8,761 bases of DNA, taken from contig CAIVOB010000143.1 in NCBI GenBank assembly GCA_903907475.1, positions 1 to 8,761 on the forward strand, given 5' to 3'. Below the pieces are notes generated by a model that worked only from the letters and a program-made list of their open reading frames with translations, searched no databases and was not told where the DNA came from. The DNA is from Candidatus Omnitrophota bacterium. Its GTDB lineage: Bacteria; Omnitrophota; Gorgyraeia; Gygaellales; Profunditerraquicolaceae. Shown here one piece after another: positions 7,074 through 8,761 of the stretch. A program made the translations under genes and the position numbers. Every line of letters starts with the position of its first letter. Positions within the stretch are counted from its first letter, which is position 1.

Positions 7074-8448
7074 CCCGCACTCCGGAACCGATATGCTTAA
7101 AAAATATTTGCAAACTCTTTTGTTCTACTAAAGTTAGCTGTTTAAAATAACGCTCGATCAACGCATACCCCTTAGACTTCGTAAGCGGAAGAGCAAAATC
7201 ATCTAAATATTCTTGCAAAGTAATTAAAGCATTCATGCTGCATTTACCTTTGATGGTTCCCGGGCGCGCTAGCTGCATAAAACTCTCACCCGTACGAGAC
7301 TTACGATAACAGGCAGCACAAAAAGAAGGAATATAATCATGTTCAATTAACGTGGCGACAATTTCATCTAAACTGCGATGGTCTCCGACTGAAAATTGAC
7401 CGCCCGCTTGAGTTTGTTGATCGGAAGAATACCCTCCGGGAGAAGTATTGGATTCAGCGCTAATTTGAGAAATCCCCAGGCCCAAGAGCGTATCGCGCAG
7501 GTCAGAATTTTCCCGCGTCGATAAAATAATCCCAGTATAAGGAACTGCCAACCTTAAAATCGCCACAACTTTCTTAAATTCAGTGTCTGAAATCTTATCC
7601 GGGGGATTAATGGAAATCTCTGCGCCCACTGCCGGCTCAAGTCGCGGCACCGAAATAGTATGCGGGCCAATTTTAAACTTTTTTTCCATCTCCTCAACAT
7701 GAGAAAGCAAACCTAAAGTTTCAAAACGATAATCATATAAACCAAAAAGCGCGCCAATCCCCAGATCATCAATCCCGGCAACAAATGCACGCTCTAAAGC
7801 GTCCAAACGGTTATCAGGGTCACTTTTAGGCCCTGCCGGATGCATGACCCGGTAAGTCGCTTCGTGATAAGTTTCTTGAAAAATCTGAAAAGTACCGATA
7901 CCCGCGTTTTTAAGCTTTTTAAATTCAGAAACTTCCAGCGGCGCACAATTCACATTTACTCTTTTAATCTTATTTTTCCCTACCGCGGCCTGATAAATAC
8001 ATTTCATTGACTGCAGATAATAATCAATATTAGATTTTCCTGGCAAGGCCCCTTCACCGCAAACCATTAAAATTCGTTTATGGCCACGAGCTAACAACCA
8101 CTGCGTCTGAGCTTTAATTTCCAAGTCCGTTAATGACTTGCGTTTAATTAATACATTATCCACCTTAAAGGCGCAATAAAGGCAACGATTCGCACAAAGA
8201 TTACTAATATAAAGCGGAGCAAAAAGCACCACCCGCCTTCCATAAATGGCATCTTTGACAAAACTGGCCGCGGCAAATATTTTTTCCAAATATTCCGGTT
8301 CCTGAACCAAAAGTAGAGCCGCCGCCTCATCCAAAGCTAACCGCTCAAGACGCTTAGCTTTATTAAGAATGGCGTCAATCTTAAACGCGTCAAACTTATT
8401 CCCCGCGCTAAGTAAATTATTTATCTTCTCTGCATTAATATATTTCAT
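7060..8448 (-). CDS. hydG: [FeFe]-hydrogenase H-cluster maturation radical SAM enzyme HydG (tyrosine lyase)
   Basis: A 462-residue radical SAM enzyme of normal HydG length. HydG cleaves tyrosine to p-cresol and dehydroglycine, and converts the latter to CO and cyanide bound on an iron of its auxiliary cluster. The N-terminal cluster motif is C85-X3-C89-X2-C92 (CANRCLYC). GEGA (131-134) fits the SAM-binding region, and FQETYHEATY (190-199) is a typical HydG/ThiH stretch. H263 in GPHTISVPRLEPA fits the His that holds the dangler iron. The C-terminal auxiliary cluster motif C377-X2-C380-X22-C403 is complete, and it separates HydG from the thiamine enzyme ThiH. The ATG at 8448 has only a weak GAGAAAG ribosome site (8456-8462), at the very edge of the inverted-repeat element upstream. 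The 3' end overlaps hydE by 14 bp. Confidence 0.96.
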   Translation of the reverse strand: MKYINAEKINNLLSAGNKFDAFKIDAILNKAKRLERLALDEAAALLLVQEPEYLEKIFAAASFVKDAIYGRRVVLFAPLYISNLCANRCLYCAFKVDNVLIKRKSLTDLEIKAQTQWLLARGHKRILMVCGEGALPGKSNIDYYLQSMKCIYQAAVGKNKIKRVNVNCAPLEVSEFKKLKNAGIGTFQIFQETYHEATYRVMHPAGPKSDPDNRLDALERAFVAGIDDLGIGALFGLYDYRFETLGLLSHVEEMEKKFKIGPHTISVPRLEPAVGAEISINPPDKISDTEFKKVVAILRLAVPYTGIILSTRENSDLRDTLLGLGISQISAESNTSPGGYSSDQQTQAGGQFSVGDHRSLDEIVATLIEHDYIPSFCAACYRKSRTGESFMQLARPGTIKGKCSMNALITLQEYLDDFALPLTKSKGYALIERYFKQLTLVEQKSLQIFFKHIGSGVRDEYV

Positions 8449-8462
8449 ATTTACACTTTCTC

Positions 8463-8655
8463 AATTAGCGGGTGGCTTGACTTGGATTTGAGCGGGGCGT
8501 GTCGGCAAGGAGCGGGCACGGTTCCGTCATTTCTAAGTCAGAGAGCGACGCCAGCCGACCCGAGCGCAGTTTTGCCACGCTGGGGCAAAACAAGCGTCCC
8601 CGCGAAAACCAAATCAAGACAGGACCAGCTAACTTCCTGGCAAGACCCGTTAATT
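8463..8655. repeat. GC-rich nested inverted-repeat element between the regulator gene and hydG
   Basis: This element fills almost the whole 210-bp gap and is visibly richer in G+C than its surroundings. Its ends match as inverted repeats, with 10 of 11 positions pairing between 8463-8473 and 8645-8655. Inside, 8476-8489 pairs with 8605-8618 at 12 of 14 positions, and GCGGGG (8492-8497) pairs with CCCCGC (8598-8603). Smaller pairs are GTCGGC (8501-8506) with GCCGAC (8554-8559), and a hairpin GTTTTGCC (8569-8576) with GGCAAAAC (8584-8591) around a 7-base loop. The right arm carries about 24 unmatched bases (8621-8644). It may be a MITE-like dispersed repeat or a structured leader of hydG. No convincing coding content is seen. 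Confidence 0.6.
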
Positions 8656-8658
8656 AGA

Positions 8659-8761
8659 TTATTCAATTTTGCTTAGCGCCGATTTCACCGATACTCCGGC
8701 AACTTTACCGAGTTTACCGGTCAGTGCTCCCAACTCGTCAGTCGAAGCATTGACAATTATA
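8659..8761 (-). CDS. TM1266-type putative iron-only hydrogenase system regulator, C-terminal 33 residues (runs off right edge)
   Basis: The frame open at the right edge ends in TAA at 8661-8659 and encodes 33 residues ending in KSALSKIE. The segment TDELGALTGKLGKVAGVSVK matches the conserved C-terminus of the small (about 80 aa) TM1266 family. From memory, that family typically reads TDEIGALTGKLG, then GVSVKSALSK. Members are small ferredoxin-fold proteins related to the NikR/ACT type. They are named as putative regulators because their genes sit beside hydE, hydF and hydG. That is exactly the context here, with hydG next at 210 bp. The start and about 50 residues lie outside the window. The family's biochemical role is not established, so regulator is a label rather than a proven function. 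Confidence 0.85.
   Translation of the reverse strand, partial: IIVNASTDELGALTGKLGKVAGVSVKSALSKIE

Noticed and set aside
7060..8448. ThiH (thiamine biosynthesis tyrosine lyase) as the identity of hydG
   Set aside because: The C-terminal CX2CX22C auxiliary cluster motif and the hydE/hydF neighbours specify HydG.
8482..8676. Plus-strand open frame of 64 codons across the inverted-repeat element
   Set aside because: It runs through the GC-rich repeat and into the antisense of the regulator gene. It has no ribosome site, has low-complexity Arg/Ser/Pro composition, and its frame is explained by the high GC of the element.

Overview
The window is an AT-rich stretch, apparently from an uncultured strict anaerobe, in which every supported gene lies on the minus strand. 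The genes are therefore read from the right end to the left. The content is [FeFe]-hydrogenase maturation plus an NADP-linked flavin-based electron-bifurcating complex, which points to a fermentative, hydrogen-metabolising bacterium. The low GC content, the tandem helical-repeat proteins and the dispersed-type palindromes would suit an Omnitrophota-like or similar candidate-phylum lineage. That taxonomic guess is weak, because the window holds no rRNA or other marker gene.

Right part (8761 to 4772): the last 33 codons of a TM1266-type putative regulator of the iron-only hydrogenase system come first. A 210-bp gap follows, filled by a GC-rich nested inverted-repeat element. Then come hydG, hydE and hydF, each overlapping the next by 8 to 14 bp. 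HydG makes the Fe(CO)(CN) synthon from tyrosine, HydE processes it, and HydF assembles the 2Fe subcluster and delivers it to apo-hydrogenase. All three maturases appear intact with their iron-sulfur motifs, except that HydF has Ala in place of the usual His just before its C-terminal CxxC.

Middle (4771 to 2466): nfnA and nfnB encode the two subunits of NADH-dependent reduced ferredoxin:NADP+ oxidoreductase (Nfn). They are 3 bp apart. They follow hydF by 65 bp, and a good sigma70-type promoter (TTGACA, 17 bp, TATAAA) overlaps the end of hydF. They could therefore be transcribed with the hyd genes and also independently. The pairing suggests that hydrogenase, ferredoxin, NADH and NADPH pools are balanced together. 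No hydrogenase structural gene lies inside the window.

Left part (2465 to 1): a perfect 25-bp-stem palindrome (REP-like, also able to act as a terminator) separates nfnB from two overlapping genes. These encode related helical proteins of unknown function: one complete at about 633 aa, and one running off the left edge. They share an N-terminal domain and probably arose by duplication.

No tRNA, rRNA, CRISPR array, transposase gene or plus-strand gene is supported.
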